The position numbers and the translations under genes are program-made. DNA of 64,000 nucleotides, from NCBI GenBank assembly GCA_002049455.2, contig KV918830.1:186001-250000 (forward strand). The letters run 5' to 3'. This document shows, one piece after another, positions 12,501 through 24,145 of this stretch. The DNA is from Porphyra umbilicalis. Its lineage: Eukaryota; Rhodophyta; Bangiophyceae; Bangiales; Bangiaceae. Below the pieces are notes generated by a model. The model was not told the DNA's origin and searched no databases. It saw only the letters and a list, made by a program, of their open reading frames with translations. How positions within the stretch are numbered: position 1 is the stretch's first letter; every line of letters begins with the position of its first letter.

Positions 12501-13075
12501 CGTCACGGGCGGGGCTCGCCCCGGTGTCTTGGCAGTCCCCCCCGCCGCCGTTGGCGCCAGCGCCCGAGATGGCGAGCGACGCAGCGGGGCCCACCGTCGC
12601 TCAGGCGGCGATGCTGCTAGCGCCCGCCGCGCCGCCGGCCACGCCGGGGACGGCGGCTGTCGTCTCTGTGGAAGTCGCCCCCGTGGTGCCGGCTGGGGCG
12701 TCCAATCACACGCCGCGTGTGGCCACGTCGGGTGCCCCACTGACGGGGGACCCCCCCCGCGGCGGTCCCGGGCGGGACGCCCCCGGACCTACCCCCCCCC
12801 CGGCCGAGACGATGCCGGGTCCCGACGGCGGGAGCGGCAACGCCGCGGTTGAAGAGGTGGCAGCGGCGGCCGTCAGGGCTCGGCGGCGCGGGGACGACGA
12901 CCCTGCTGGGCGGCAGGTCGCGGCACGGACCAGCGCGCGGGACGTGGTCGCAGAGCGGGAGAACCGCGGGCCGGGCGGCCAGGACGCCAACGTGTCGGCG
13001 TTCTACCAGATGGGGGCGGCCAATACCGCGCAGGCGGAGCCGCCCAGACCGAGTGACCTCCGCAGGGGCGTGTAG
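9507..13075 (+). other. opposite-strand open frames inside the chromovirus
   Basis: Several plus-strand frames, antisense to gag-pol, fill this part. The first (9507-10232) has an Ala/Gly-rich start and then a globular-looking part (LAENLVRKAIWARVP, VADACYVDGEGPWPTVRV). The next, near 10533-10950, is Arg/Leu/Ala-rich and helical. Between about 11350 and 11920 one frame is Gly/Tyr/Asp/Arg-rich with repeated GGGYRGGD units, while the other two frames are Ala/Thr- and Gly/Val-rich shadows. I recognise no domain. It may be an antisense accessory gene, as known in some plant LTR elements, or sequence captured by the element. Treat it as part of the fossil. Confidence 0.45.
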
Positions 13076-13399
13076 GCCGAGGGGGATGACGACCCGGTGG
13101 TGAACTTGGGTCAGGTGACGGATACGATGCTGGGGCTGGCGCTCCTGGAGTACGGCTGGGCCGCGCGTCAGGTGGGTGGCCCGTCGGCCGGGAGCCCGAC
13201 GTGGCACGCGGCACGCCTGAACCAGGCGGTGCACGCTCAGCTGCGGAAGGGCGGGTTCCCTTTTGTGGATCCCGCCTATGTCGACTCGTAGGTAGTGCCA
13301 ACGTGGCGAGCAGGCAGTCAAGCCGGATAGGCCCTCCGGGCGTTTGTGGCGCAGGAACCCGAGGCACCGCCCCACCGGCGATCCGCCCGTCCTGACGAC

Positions 13400-14560
13400 C
13401 GGCGCGACCGCATCGCGGTGGCGTTGCCGCACGGCCGATCCGCCCGTGGGCGCGTGGTGGCGTGCACCAATGGCGACACGACCCCCGCCAGAGCCGGCGC
13501 GACAACGCCGTGGGGGCGTCGGCCCGCCTGCGGCACGCCCCCGGCGTGACCGAGGCGTGCCGACGGCGGGGCATTGCCCCGTTGGCAAAGCGCCCTCCGC
13601 CACGGCCGGCGCCGCAGCGCCGCGGGGCCGACGCCCCACCGGCGACACGCCGTTCGCCACGACCGGTGCACCGGCACCGCGGGGGCGTCGCCCCACGGGC
13701 GATGCGCCCTCCGTTACGGCCGGTGCGACAACACCGTGGGGGCGTCGCCCCACCGGCGCTGCGCCTTCCGTTACGGCCGGCCCGACAGCATCGTCGGGGC
13801 GTTGCCCCACCGGCGACACGCCCACGTCGAACCGGGCGGCGCCAATTCCGGGATGTGTCGCACTTCCGATGCGCTCTCCGCCACGCGCGGCGCAACAGCG
13901 CCGCAGCGGCGTCGCTTTAACGGCGATACGCCCTCTGCAAAACCGGTTGGCGCCGACCCCGGGGTGTGCCTCACCGGCGAGGCGCCTATCGCCCCGACCG
14001 GTGTAACCGCCCCGCGGGGCCGTCGCCCCACTGGTGACGCGCCCGCCGCCACGACAGGTGCGCCGCGCCGTAGGGGCGTGGCACCACTGGCGACGCACTC
14101 TCCGCCCCGACCGGTGCACCCGCACCGCGCGGGCGTCGCCCTACGGGCGACGCGCCCTCCGCCAGGAGAGGTGTAACTGGACTTCGCGGGCGTCGCCTCA
14201 CTTGTGATGCGCCCTTCGCCACGATCGGTGCGGCAGCACCGTGGGGCCGTCGCCCCACCAGCGAGACGCCCACCTCGAAGCGGCTGGCCCCGACTCCGAG
14301 GTGTCCTCAACCGGCGACGCGCCCTTCGCTTGGACCGATGCACCAGCACCGCGGGGGAGTTGCCCCCCCCGGCGACACGCCTTCCGCCACGACCGGTGAA
14401 CCAGCACCGCGGGGGCGTCGCCCCACCGACGACGCGCCCTCCGACACGATCTTTGCACCGTTTGGGCGTCGCCTTACCGGCGACGCGCCCTCCGCCACGA
14501 TCGGTGCACCAGCACTCCAGGGGCGTTGCCCCACCGAAGACACGCCCTCAGAGGTGCTAG
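13400..14560. repeat. 57-bp minisatellite inside the chromovirus
   Basis: About twenty imperfect units, most 57 bp (range about 51-58), carry GGGGGCGTCGCCCCACCGGCG followed by GCGCCCTCCG and a CCGGTGC core. Anchor positions 13681, 13738 and 13795 are exactly 57 bp apart. A 57-bp unit is 19 codons, so all frames stay open. The minus-strand reading is of the type GASPVGRRPRGA. The array lies between the chromodomain end and the opposite-strand frames. Confidence 0.85.
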
Positions 14561-14709
14561 CCGCACTGCGCGTCGGTGGCCGCCGGGTTCTCGGGCGCTC
14601 CCCCGACCGATGGTGCGAGCGCGGCATCGGCAGCGGCGGCTGCGGCGTTGTCCCCGGTCACACCCGGGGGCCGGTCCGCGGCCGTGTGAGAGAGCCTCCG
14701 GCGGCTCGC

Positions 14710-14853
14710 GCGTCGCAGATACATCCGCAGGGTCTCGTGGGGTGCAACGGAGGCGTCCTTCCACGTGGCGTCCTCGTACCCGGTCCAGGTCACCTTGACC
14801 AAGAGGCGACATTCTTCGCCGTCGTCGTGGTCCAGGATCTGGTCGATATGGTA
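14710..14853 (-). other. chromodomain at the integrase C-terminus (fossil)
   Basis: The minus-strand frame reads HIDQILDHDDGEE, then LVKVTWTGYEDATWKD, then TLRMYLRR. This has the chromodomain pattern: a beta strand with hydrophobic residues, the KVxWxGY-x-x-x-T-W aromatic cage segment, and a C-terminal helix. Chromodomains after integrase define the chromovirus branch of Ty3/gypsy and are known to steer insertion to marked chromatin. Confidence 0.8.
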
Positions 14854-14899
14854 CGTGTGCCCATCGGGGTTAGGCCCAGGGCGCCGCACCGTCACGTCC

Positions 14900-15980
14900 A
14901 AGGCGAGAGGCAGTGGTGGCTCGGCCGCGGGCCCCGACGGGGCGCACACGAGGTGCACGATGTTCTCCCGGCGGATTTCCCCCTCGACGTCGAGCACCGC
15001 GGTTGGTTCCTCGATGCGGACGACGCGGAAGAGGCCTTGGGCCCGATGGCCGAGCTGGCTGCCCTTTTAGTCGTGGTGCCGCTTGAAGGTAAACCCGCCA
15101 TTTTCAAGTCCGGACGGCTTGGGCCGGATGCGTGCATCATGGTTGCGCTTGTACCGCTGCTGCGCGGCCGTGAGGGGCTCCGGATCCGGGGTATCAGGCG
15201 TAGTAACCGCGTCAGGAAGGCGGCCTGCTCTTTATTTTCAGCATCATTGCCCCGCTGCGCCGTCGCCAGATACCGACTCCTCCGCGTTAGATCCTTGATG
15301 GACCAGCTGGCTACCCCCAATGAGTTGACGAGCTCCAACGGGGCGACCTTGGTCGCCGCATGCGGCTGTGTGTTGTAGGCCAACGTCAGCGCCGGTAGGA
15401 GCTGGTCCCACGTGGTGGGGTGCTCCGCAACGTAGTGATCGAGGGTGCGGCCCATTGTCCGGTTGAACCGCTCCGCTTGCCCGTTGGTCTGCGGTCGCGA
15501 CGGTGTGGTCACCTTGGCCTCAATGGACAACAGGTTACACACCTGGTGCCAAATCTGCGCGGTGAACTGTGGTCCGCCATCCGACAGGACTCGGTCTGAT
15601 GGGCCGTAGGCCCGATGATGTAGTCCACGTGGACGGTGGCACAGTCCACGGCGCGGGTCTGACCCATCGGGATCGCGCGTACCAGCTTGTAGAACCGGTC
15701 AGTGATGACCATGATGTACTCGTGGCCGGCGGCCGTCTTGGCCAGCGGCTCGAACAAGTCCATGGCGCTGTCCTGGAAGGGCAGCGTGGCTGGGAAGAGT
15801 TGCAACGCGGCTGCCGCCGGAAGGTAGCGTAAGAGGCCGCGGGCGCAGCTGGCGCAGTTTTGGACGTGCAGGACGACGTCCGCCGCCATGCCTGGCCAGT
15901 AGTAGTACCGCCGCATGGCGGAATACATCAGAGACGTACCCGAGTGTCCCGTCAGCGTGGTATCGTGCTCCAATCGCAGC
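14900..15980 (-). other. integrase region of the chromovirus (fossil)
   Basis: The minus strand shows the HHCC zinc-binding head (HDTTLTGHSG ... YYYWPGM ... CASCARG). The core strand MDLFEPLAKTAAGHEYIMVITDRF and the downstream SRPQTNGQAERFNRTMG segment with its conserved Glu follow. These are normal Ty3/gypsy integrase signatures. The region is not continuous as it stands. Confidence 0.85.
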
Positions 15981-16399
15981 GCACGCTCCCGTAGGGACTC
16001 TGGCACGACGATTTGGGCCACCTCATCGTAGGTGGTGTGCAGGCACACGACGCCGTCGCTGTCCTCGAAGAACGGCACCGCCCGCCCGGCATTGAGCGCC
16101 TCTACGACCTTGCGGCATAGGGGATCCTCCACTTGTGCCGTCGCCACCTTGCCCTCGTGAATGGCCCGCGTGGTCAGCCCCGACACGTATTTGGCGGTCT
16201 CCAGGCCCCGGGCCGTCTCTGCCCTGGTCCCGGCGAAGACGGGGAGGTCTATGTCGTCGGCCGAGCGGTCGACCCCCGACGTGACGAGCTGGGACATGCC
16301 GTCTGCGAGCCAATGGGTGTGGCCAAGTGTGTACGCGATGTCGAAGTAGAGCTCATTCAGGCGCATGCGCGAGCGTGCGAGGCGTCCGTGCGCCGTCCT

Positions 16400-17660
16400 G
16401 TCAATGTTGAGGAGCCAGCGGTGGCAGTCGTGGTCCGTCCGGACCAAAAACCGGTCGCCCTCCACGTAGGCTCGCAACATGAGGGAGGCCTACACGACGG
16501 CGAGGCACTTCTTCTACGTCACGTTGAAGGTCCGCTCGGCCCCCTTGAGGACGCAGCTGATAAACGAAACGGGCCGGAGCCCGCCCTCCTTTTTTTTTGT
16601 TCCTGCAGCAGGGCTGTGCCTACTTGTGTGCCGCACGCATCCACGTCCAACATGTACTTGTGGCCGGCGCGCGGGAGGGCGTGCAACGGGGGCTGCGGCA
16701 GCCCGCGCTTCAGCTCCTCGAAGCCGAACAGCTGCTTCGCGGTCGGAGGCGGCACCGTGACCGGAGCAGTCGAGCCCATGAGGTCCGTTAGGGGGGTGGC
16801 GATCCGCGTGAAGTTCGGGACGAACCGTCGGAAGACGTTGCTTATGGCAATAAAGCTCAACACTTGAGTGCGCATCGTCGGAAACGTCGCTTCCCGAAGG
16901 GCCTCGGTATGGGCCTGCAACACGCCGAGGCGGCCGGAAGTGATCTCGTTGCCGAGGTATTCCACCGTCGTGCGGAAGCAGCGGCACTTGGGAAGTGTGA
17001 GGGTGACCCCCGCGGCCCGTAGAAGCACTAGCACCTCGTCCAAATGCTTGACATGCGCCTTTGGCGTCTTGGAGTAGACGATGACGTCGTCGAGGTAAAC
17101 CACGCAGCTTTGCCACTTGACGCCGGACTGGATAATGTCCAGCGCCCGCTGGAACGTCGCGGGCGTGTTTGTCAGCCCGAACGGCATCCGCTTGTAGTGG
17201 TACGCCCCTTTGTGGCAGACGAAGGCCGTCTTCTCCCGGTCGCCGTCGGCGATGAGGACTTTCCAGTATCCGGCGTTGTAGTCCAGGATAGAATAGACCC
17301 TGACCTCCCCGAGGCTGTCGATGCACTCATCCATGCGTGGCAGCGGGTAGGAGTCGCGCTTGCATACCGCAATCAGCAGGCGGTAGTTCACGCAGAACCG
17401 GAGTGTGCCGTCCTTCTTGGGGACCAGGACCACGGGGAAGCCCCATTCGGAGGAGGTTGGCTCGATGACGTCGGCCGCCAACTGAAGTTCAACCTCTGCG
17501 GCCTCCGCCTCTAGAGCTTTTGGTCCGGCTTGCCGGGTTGGAACGCGTACGGACTTTGCCCCCGGGGTGAGCTCCATGTGGTGCCTTGTGGCCTTAAACG
17601 CGCCCAGCGCTTGGCCCGACCACATCGCCTCGTGCCGGCGGAGCACCGCCCGGATCCGGT
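16400..17660 (-). other. reverse transcriptase and RNase H region (fossil)
   Basis: Reverse transcriptase motifs in order on the minus strand are FCVNYRLLI, SYPLPRMDECIDSLG, SILDYNAGYW, MPFGLTNTPATFQRALD, and the catalytic VVYLDDVIVYS at about 17080-17100, then the thumb/connection. RNase H begins near 16700 with YMLDVDACGTQVGTALLQE. The type is typical Ty3/gypsy. Confidence 0.9.
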
Positions 17661-19415
17661 CGTGGAGATGAGGCAAAGCCTCGGGAAGCGGGGCGTCCAG
17701 CACGCGCGGGGGGCTCGGTGCCGCGGGCTCGGGTCCATCCTTGGGGGGGTCCCCCTCGGGCGGTCGGCCCCCGCGGGGGGTTCTGCCATCAGCAGGTTCC
17801 CACGCGCGGCGGCAGTCAGGGTGGGTACCACCGGGGTCCCCGCGTCGGCCGGGTGGACACCACAAAAGGAGGGGACCCGGGCCGGCACGTCGACCCGCAT
17901 CGGCCCCCTGCCACCGGCCGACGGCCGTGCGGATAAGGCGATGACTCCGGTATTGAGGACCTCGACGCGGCCGACGGCCGTCTTCGGGCGGAGGGTCACC
18001 TCGCAGTCCCCGAAGTTCGAGATCACGACCGGGAAGGCGATGTCGGGCCGAGTCTCGTGGACCCCGTTGGCGACCGTCGCCCGGTACATGGTCATCAGCC
18101 GGGACGTCCCGAAAATCTGCCCCAGGCCCTTCCACGGTGTCCGCACCCAGGCAATCGTCGCCAACAGAGGCGCCAACTGCGTTTCGTCGCGCGTAGTTCG
18201 CGACCATGTTGGACGCCTCCCGTCCCAGGGATGCCGTGATCCGGTAGATGTGCAGCGTCCTGAGGAGGATCTCGGCGTCCTTGGTTGCGGGGGCCGGCGC
18301 GGCGGGGGCCGTGGTGACCGGGGCGGGTCCCTCCGTGCTGCGCGCCGCCGCGTCCGATTCCGCTCTTGAACCGGGCGGGCGGGGCAGGATGCGAGGCCGA
18401 AAGGCTGGCAACGGCCGGACGCCTCGTTCGCAGCGCCACACGGCCCGCTGCCGGGCCGCCGTCATGTAGGCCGGACGGCGTGCGGGTTTGAGGCTGACGG
18501 CATCAGTGAGCAGCCCACGTAGGAGGCTGCCACTTCGGCGTCTCCCTGGGCCTCATCATCGGCGTCGCCCGCCGTCTCGTCAGCTTCCCCGCGCGACCTG
18601 TCGTGGGTCAACTGGCGCCAGTCCTCCTCCGTCGTCGTCCCGTCGTCGGTCCCTTCGGCCTCCGGGTTGCGTTCCACCTCGTGGATGACGTGCACGCCCG
18701 TGACGGCCGCCTGCGCTGTCACGGCGGCCGTGGCGGCACCCCCTGACGACCGCACGCGCCGGACCGCCTCGCGGGCGTTGCGCGCGCGCTCCTGCTGCAT
18801 GGGGCCGCCAGCGGGGTACCCGCGCGGATGTGGGGGGTCTCGCCCCGCGTGGCTGTCTGCCGCGTTGGGGCGGCCTGGGAAGGGGACCGCGGTTCCCAGC
18901 CGGGACTCGGCGGCTCCGGAATCTGCGGGACTGGGGCCTCGTGTCAGTGGTGATGGGAATTCCGTCGTGCGGCGGTAACCCGGTCGGGAGGCCGGGCTCG
19001 GTCCCCACCCCAACGGGGGCGGCCAACCGGAGCTGGCGACAAGGGCCGCGGGTCCCTCTGCCTGAGCCGCTGCCAGGGCGGCCTGCGCCGCCTGCCAATC
19101 CCAAGGCGCGGCAGTGGCATCGACCGTGGCCACGTCGCCATCCCCCTCGGGGAATCCCCCGAGAGCCTTGGACGCGGGAGCCTTGCTCCGCGGGGTCAGC
19201 GACAGCCGGTTCCGGGCCGGCGGCTTCGGCGCCAACTTCACCTTGCGCAGGGCCCTGGAAGACTTCCCTTCACGATCAAGATGGGCCTTCAGCTTTGTGA
19301 ACGACCGCCCAGCCGTGTTTTACTGCCGCGCCGCGGCCCGGGGGGATTCGGAGACCCCTTGTCCCAGCACTGCCTTGAGCTATTTGCCGTCCAGGAGGGC
19401 CCCGATGGCGGCGTT

Positions 19416-20876
19416 TCACGCCACGATGCGGTCCTCGAACTGCCCGCCGGTTTCCCAAGCGTGTTGTTTGTCGTACTGCAACCCGCGCAGGCGATCAGAG
19501 AAGACGTCTTCGTCCAGGAATTCCTCCAGCAGGTCACGGACGATGTGCTGAGATTTGGGCTGGGCGGCCACCGCCGCCGTATCGCTGCCCATCGGCACCA
19601 CGCGGCGGATAACCACCATGACGGCCTCGGAGACCAGCCACTGAAGCAGATACACCGCGGCTCCCTCGGCCACAGCGAGGGCGTCGCAGGAGGTTTTCAG
19701 CTTCCGCAGGAAGTTGATGACGCTCACCCGATCCTTGGCGTCCCATCGCCGGTCCTCCGCGAGCATCATCTCCTCGAGGTCACGCCGGTTGAAGCGCTGC
19801 TGCGCCCGCGGCGTGCGCGAGAATCCGGGCGTGCGGTCGTACAACCGACAGGCGTCCGTCTTGAACAGGGGCACAAACCGGGGGTCCGTGACCAGTTCTA
19901 ACCGTTGGACGCTCCGCAGGCGACGGACCGCCTCGCCCACGATCGACTCGCGGAAATCCGCAATTGACGACGCCGGTTCCGCCGTGTCGTCCGAATCCGC
20001 CTCGCTGTCGGAAGAGTGGGCCCCAGCATGGACGCCCCCCGCTCGAGAGGTGGCCCATCCGGGCGTAGGCGCCGCCGACCGTGTGGATGCGCTCGGTCCC
20101 GCGCGCGGGGCCACGCGAGAAGGCACGTCCGGCGCCTCGGGCATGGCTGCCGAGGAGGCCGTCTTGGCGATCTGGTCCCGCAGGCGGAGCAGCTCCCCCA
20201 GATCTTGTCGCATCTCGGCCATGAGCAACTGCGACTCGGTCGTATCGGCGACCGGCTCGAGGAGGTGCCCGCCCGACCGATGGGACCTACGCGTGGCAGC
20301 ACCACGGCGCCCCGAGCGAGTCCCCATCTGGGCCGCGCTGCCATCTGTCGGCGGCAAGGCCCCGCGGCGACGCGCGTTGCGCGCCGCCGCCGATGCGGAG
20401 AACGTCTCCTCTGCCACCGTCGTGTCCAATCCCGTCGTCTCCACGTCCGCCCGTCGGCGCGCGTCGGACGCTGGGGATAGACGGGTCGCCCCTGTGTCAT
20501 GGCGCCTCGGCGGAGCGAAAACGCCGCTCCGACGCGCCACGTCCCGGGGGGTGTTGGCGGGCCCCCCCGGACCCCGTTGGGATGTCATCCCCGTCAGCCC
20601 CTGGTCTGAGGCGACGGCTCGGTCGGTCGCCGCGGGATACACGTGGTCGGGGTCAGAGGGCGACGTGCCGTGCACCACCGCCACCGAACCACTGCCCGCC
20701 GTCGACGCCGCCGGGCTCCCTCGCGTCAGGGCGATGAGGTCAGGCAAGGACGGCAGCCCGCCCCGTCCGTCCGGCCGGGCCCCGGCAACCGCGGCGACGT
20801 CGCTGTCGCTCACGACCGCGCGATGAGCGCCCCCGACGAGGGACGGGGAAGAAGAAGAGGAAGCGACGCGGTCCAT
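19416..20876 (-). other. gag-like region of the chromovirus (fossil)
   Basis: From the ATG at 20876-20874 (MDRVASSSSS) an Ala/Ser/Arg-rich N-terminus leads to a helical capsid-like part (LELVTDPRFVPLF ... RVSVINFLRKLKTSCDALAVAEGAAVYLLQWLVSEAV). The same segment type (VDPRFKGLLS ... LVAFLGKLQTACDG) occurs in the second LTR element at 24146-24900, so the two are related families. Confidence 0.75.
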
Positions 20877-20978
20877 GACCCCGAGGGCCGCGGCGCGTGC
20901 CTTGAGGCGGTTCCTCCCACGGGTCGGTACAGCCTGGAAATCGGGGCCGAGGGTCGTGCAACCAGGCGTATGACCGAT

Positions 20979-20997
20979 GGTCTCACCCGGAGCGCCA
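20979..20997 (-). promoter_or_regulatory. primer binding site of the chromovirus
   Basis: The plus strand reads GTCTCACCCGGAGCGCCA ending 2 nt from the 5' LTR, the form of a tRNA 3' end (CCA terminus preceded by acceptor and T-arm). The minus strand is the matching primer site. The second element has nearly the same site after its 5' LTR (22731 on). Confidence 0.75.
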
Positions 20998-20999
20998 AA

Positions 21000-21547
21000 T
21001 GTAGCACAATCCCGTAGCCAAGGTCCCGGGGAGGGAAGCAACCCACCGCGGCCCGCGCAAAGAACGTGCCCCCTTTGGGATCACCCGATCCGGGAAGAGG
21101 AGCCGCCAAAGGTACAAGACAACAGGCGCGGTTTACTTGCCGGCGATGACGGTGCCACCCACCGTCGTCGCCCTTCGTCCTCAATCGGGCGACCACCGTT
21201 ACGGGGGCCCAATTCCCCTAATGGGAATTGGCCCCCGCCACCGACCAACCAAGACAACTAAGTACAATACGAGGCAAATCCCCCAATGCAATAAGTAGAG
21301 ACGAGGGGGATCGCGGCTGCCGGGGCGCGCCTGACGTGGCGGCCCCTTGAGAGGCCGCGCGGTGGCGCGCGCGGGCCCCATAACCACCACGGCGCGCGAC
21401 GCCGGGATGGGGCGCGGGGTCCACGCCGCCGCTCCCCACGTGGCCGAGTGGCCCGTGCCGCTCATCCTGCTGCTTGCCACCCGCGGGCCGCGTCCCTCCG
21501 GCCCCCGTCGGGGGTTGCCAGCACCACCCCCGCCCGGTGGTACTACA
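21000..21547 (-). repeat. 5' LTR of the chromovirus
   Basis: The 548-bp copy begins TGTAG and ends CTACA (plus-strand reading), so the ends form a perfect 5-bp inverted repeat. CAAAC follows at 21548-21552 as the target duplication. Confidence 0.93.
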
Positions 21548-21552
21548 CAAAC

Positions 21553-22081
21553 AAAAGCAACTGTGGATGGCCCTGACGTGAACGTGAACCGGCCAATGTG
21601 CAGCTATTGAAGACTGCGTCCAGCTTATGTCATCCTTGACGTTAAATTTGGATCGTAGACCGGGGCGTGCTTTCCATGCTCCTGTGCCAAAGGCCATGAT
21701 CGGGGGCGCATCGCCCTCCGCGCCCTCAAAAGAAAAGGTGCGATTCACATCTCTGCCTACGACTTAACGCGCGATTATTGAGCCGCCACATGCAGAAGAT
21801 GCCGGAGTCGTGGCCAGCTCTTTCGTTTGTGGGTACGTGTTGGTAAACCTGATGATCATTCTTCAAGTATATTGCAGATGCCGTGGTGGGGATGCAAATG
21901 CCTTTCATGGCCTATAACAAATTCCAGAAGTATTGTCGACTTGTTTTCTGGCGTATATCTCTCGTTTTAACAGCGTCAGTCCTGTTTCCTCTGATACGGC
22001 TTTAGAAGGGATGAGCATGCCTGACATGCTCATGTCAACAGTCCTAGCACTCAGTGCTAACGTCCAGGGATATATCCAAAG
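21553..22081. other. no supported gene; spacer between two LTR elements
   Basis: This AT-richer stretch is the right flank of the first LTR element and was probably contiguous with 8100-8735 before that insertion. I see no domain-bearing frame. Confidence 0.45.
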
Positions 22082-22728
22082 TGTAGTACTACCAGGCCAC
22101 CTATGCGCCATGGGGCCACCGCGGGGACGTCGGCAGCGACGGAGGACGCGTTACCCGACGGGGGGTGGCGACGCCAGCGGCGGTGCTGGCCGACGGGGCG
22201 GCGACGCGGGGGCCGGGGCGACGGGGCGACCCCGCTGCCCGGCTCGGGCAACCAGGGGAGCGTACCCGACCCGCCGCGCCCGACACGCGGGCCCCGTGGG
22301 AGGCTGGACTGGTGCGCCCGAGAGCTCGCTGGCGCGCCCGAGAGGGCGCGGCAGGCGACGGCCGACCGGGCGCCACGCGGTGGGTGCAGGGCGTTGCGCG
22401 CGGGACGATTTCTCCCCCTCGTCTGTAATGATCGCCTCGGGGGATTGAACAGGAGTGGAGGGAATTATCTGCATTGGTTGGTGACGGCGCGGGTCAATTC
22501 TCATTTGGGGAAATTGGGCCCGGGCGACGGTTGTCGCCCTTTGAGGACGAAGGGCGACGACGGTGGGAGGCACCGTCGTCGCCGGCAAGTCAACCGTGTC
22601 TCGATGTCTTGGCGTTTCGATCGGCCCGACTTCCCGGACCTCGAGTCCCATAGCGGGTGTCGCGCGAGCGGCCGAGACGGCCGTTACTTTCTTCCCTCGG
22701 AAATGACCCCCCCGATTGTGGTACTACA
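22082..22728 (+). repeat. 5' LTR of the second Ty3/gypsy element
   Basis: It starts TGTAGTACTACC and ends GTACTACA. The middle (about 22500-22600) matches the reverse complement of the first element's LTR (GAGGACGAAGGGCGACGACGG and its surroundings), showing family relationship in opposite orientation. A primer-site-like TAGCGCTCCGGGTGAGTC follows at 22731. Confidence 0.8.
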
Positions 22729-24145
22729 TTTAGCGCTCCGGGTGAGTCCCGATGCACGCACGCGGTGCGTATCGCGGATCGACAATTCTCTCGGTATCAA
22801 GAGTCGGGGGACCCTCGTGGGTTGTATTGCGGTGCGGTGACGGAGGACATCCGATCGATACGCGGGCCCCGCTTCCATGGCCCGCGGATCTTCCTCATAT
22901 TCTTCGCTCTACGGGGGCGCTTCACCGAATGAGATGCCCGGCACTAGCCGGGTGACGGACGCGCCACCGGCGGGAGACCTCGGGGCAATGCCGGCGTTGG
23001 GCGCCGTCGCCCTCGTTTGGGGTGGAAGGGCAGTCCCGGGTGGCGGCGGCGGTACGGTGGCAGGTGAGTCCAACTCCCTGCCCGAGGACCCCGGCCGCAC
23101 GCCGACCACCGGGGCTCGCCATCTGCCCGGCGCGGGACGGACGTATACGCTGGCGGAACCCCAGCGTGGGGGCGTGGGGGTTCATCCCTCGCCCCTGGAT
23201 GGGCAGTGCCCGGTCGGGGCGCCGCTTTTCGGCCCACCCCGCATGGAGGCGGTGGGAAGCTCGTCGGGTACCCAGACTGCTAGGCATCCCAACATCCTGG
23301 GACCGATCCGACCAACGGACGCGCTGTCGCCGGAGGAAGAGGAGCGACAGCGTCGGGAGCAACAAAGAGTTTTCGGGGTCACCCCAAAAGACGTGGCCCG
23401 GGCACAGTGGCAGCGTACCACCCGAGACCACTGGTAACTGGACACGCCGTCCGTGACGGGCGGGTCGGAGCCCAGCTTGCAGAGGGTCGGCGGAGCCGCG
23501 ACTCCAGGACTACCTCGGTCGGCGGTCGACCCCGGGCACCAGCGCCACTTGGCTCAGGTGTTCCGCGACGCTGCGGAGGAGGCGTCGACCACGGCATCGG
23601 ACGGGACCCCGGTCCCGGGGCGCGGCGCGGCCGCTGCCCCAGCCCTCGCGGCGGCCCAGGGACCTTTCCCTGGGCTCGCGAGCGCGGGCGTACCGGCACC
23701 ACCGGAAACCGAGTCGGGCACGTCCGGGGAGCGCCCCCGGACGGGGGGCGCTGCCGGGGTGGGGCCCGCCTTGACGGGGGCTGCCTCGCTGGCCGCACGT
23801 CCTGCGCGGCCGCGGGCCCAGAGGGCCGCCGAGCGTCGGCGCCCGAAGGCGGCTCCCTCTACGGGCCATCGACGGCGTCGGCACGCCAGACGGGCCCCGT
23901 CACCCCCATCTTCGGGGCCCCCCTTGTCGACCGAGAGTGACGAGAGTCCGCCGGTCTTGTCCTCCGACCCCAGTGGGGCGGACTCTACAGACAGCAGAAA
24001 CAGCTCGATCACCTCCTTCGCCGTCGGCAGTGACCCCGGGGCAACAAGACGCTGACGGCGGGCACGGGCGGCCGACAAGCGGCCACAACGGGCCCGGGTT
24101 CGAGAGGCGCTGCGCGCCTTCCGACGGGAGCAGCTGGAGGCCACG

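Larger units (their letters stand above)
8736..21547 (-). mobile_element. Ty3/gypsy chromovirus LTR element, near full length, broken
   Basis: The 12.8-kb element lies in minus orientation. Two direct LTRs of 548 bp (8736-9283 and 21000-21547) begin TGTAG and the right copy ends CTACA. The 5-bp CAAAC occurs immediately outside both ends (8731-8735 and 21548-21552) as a perfect target duplication. Parts in element order are: 5' LTR, primer binding site, gag-like region, linker, protease-linker/reverse transcriptase/RNase H, integrase, chromodomain, a 57-bp array, a block of opposite-strand frames, a purine tract and the 3' LTR. By eye the LTRs differ at roughly 5% of sites, so the insertion is not recent. 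Gag-pol looks broken, with several breaks. The extra 5.3 kb between chromodomain and 3' LTR is unusual for the family. Confidence 0.93.
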
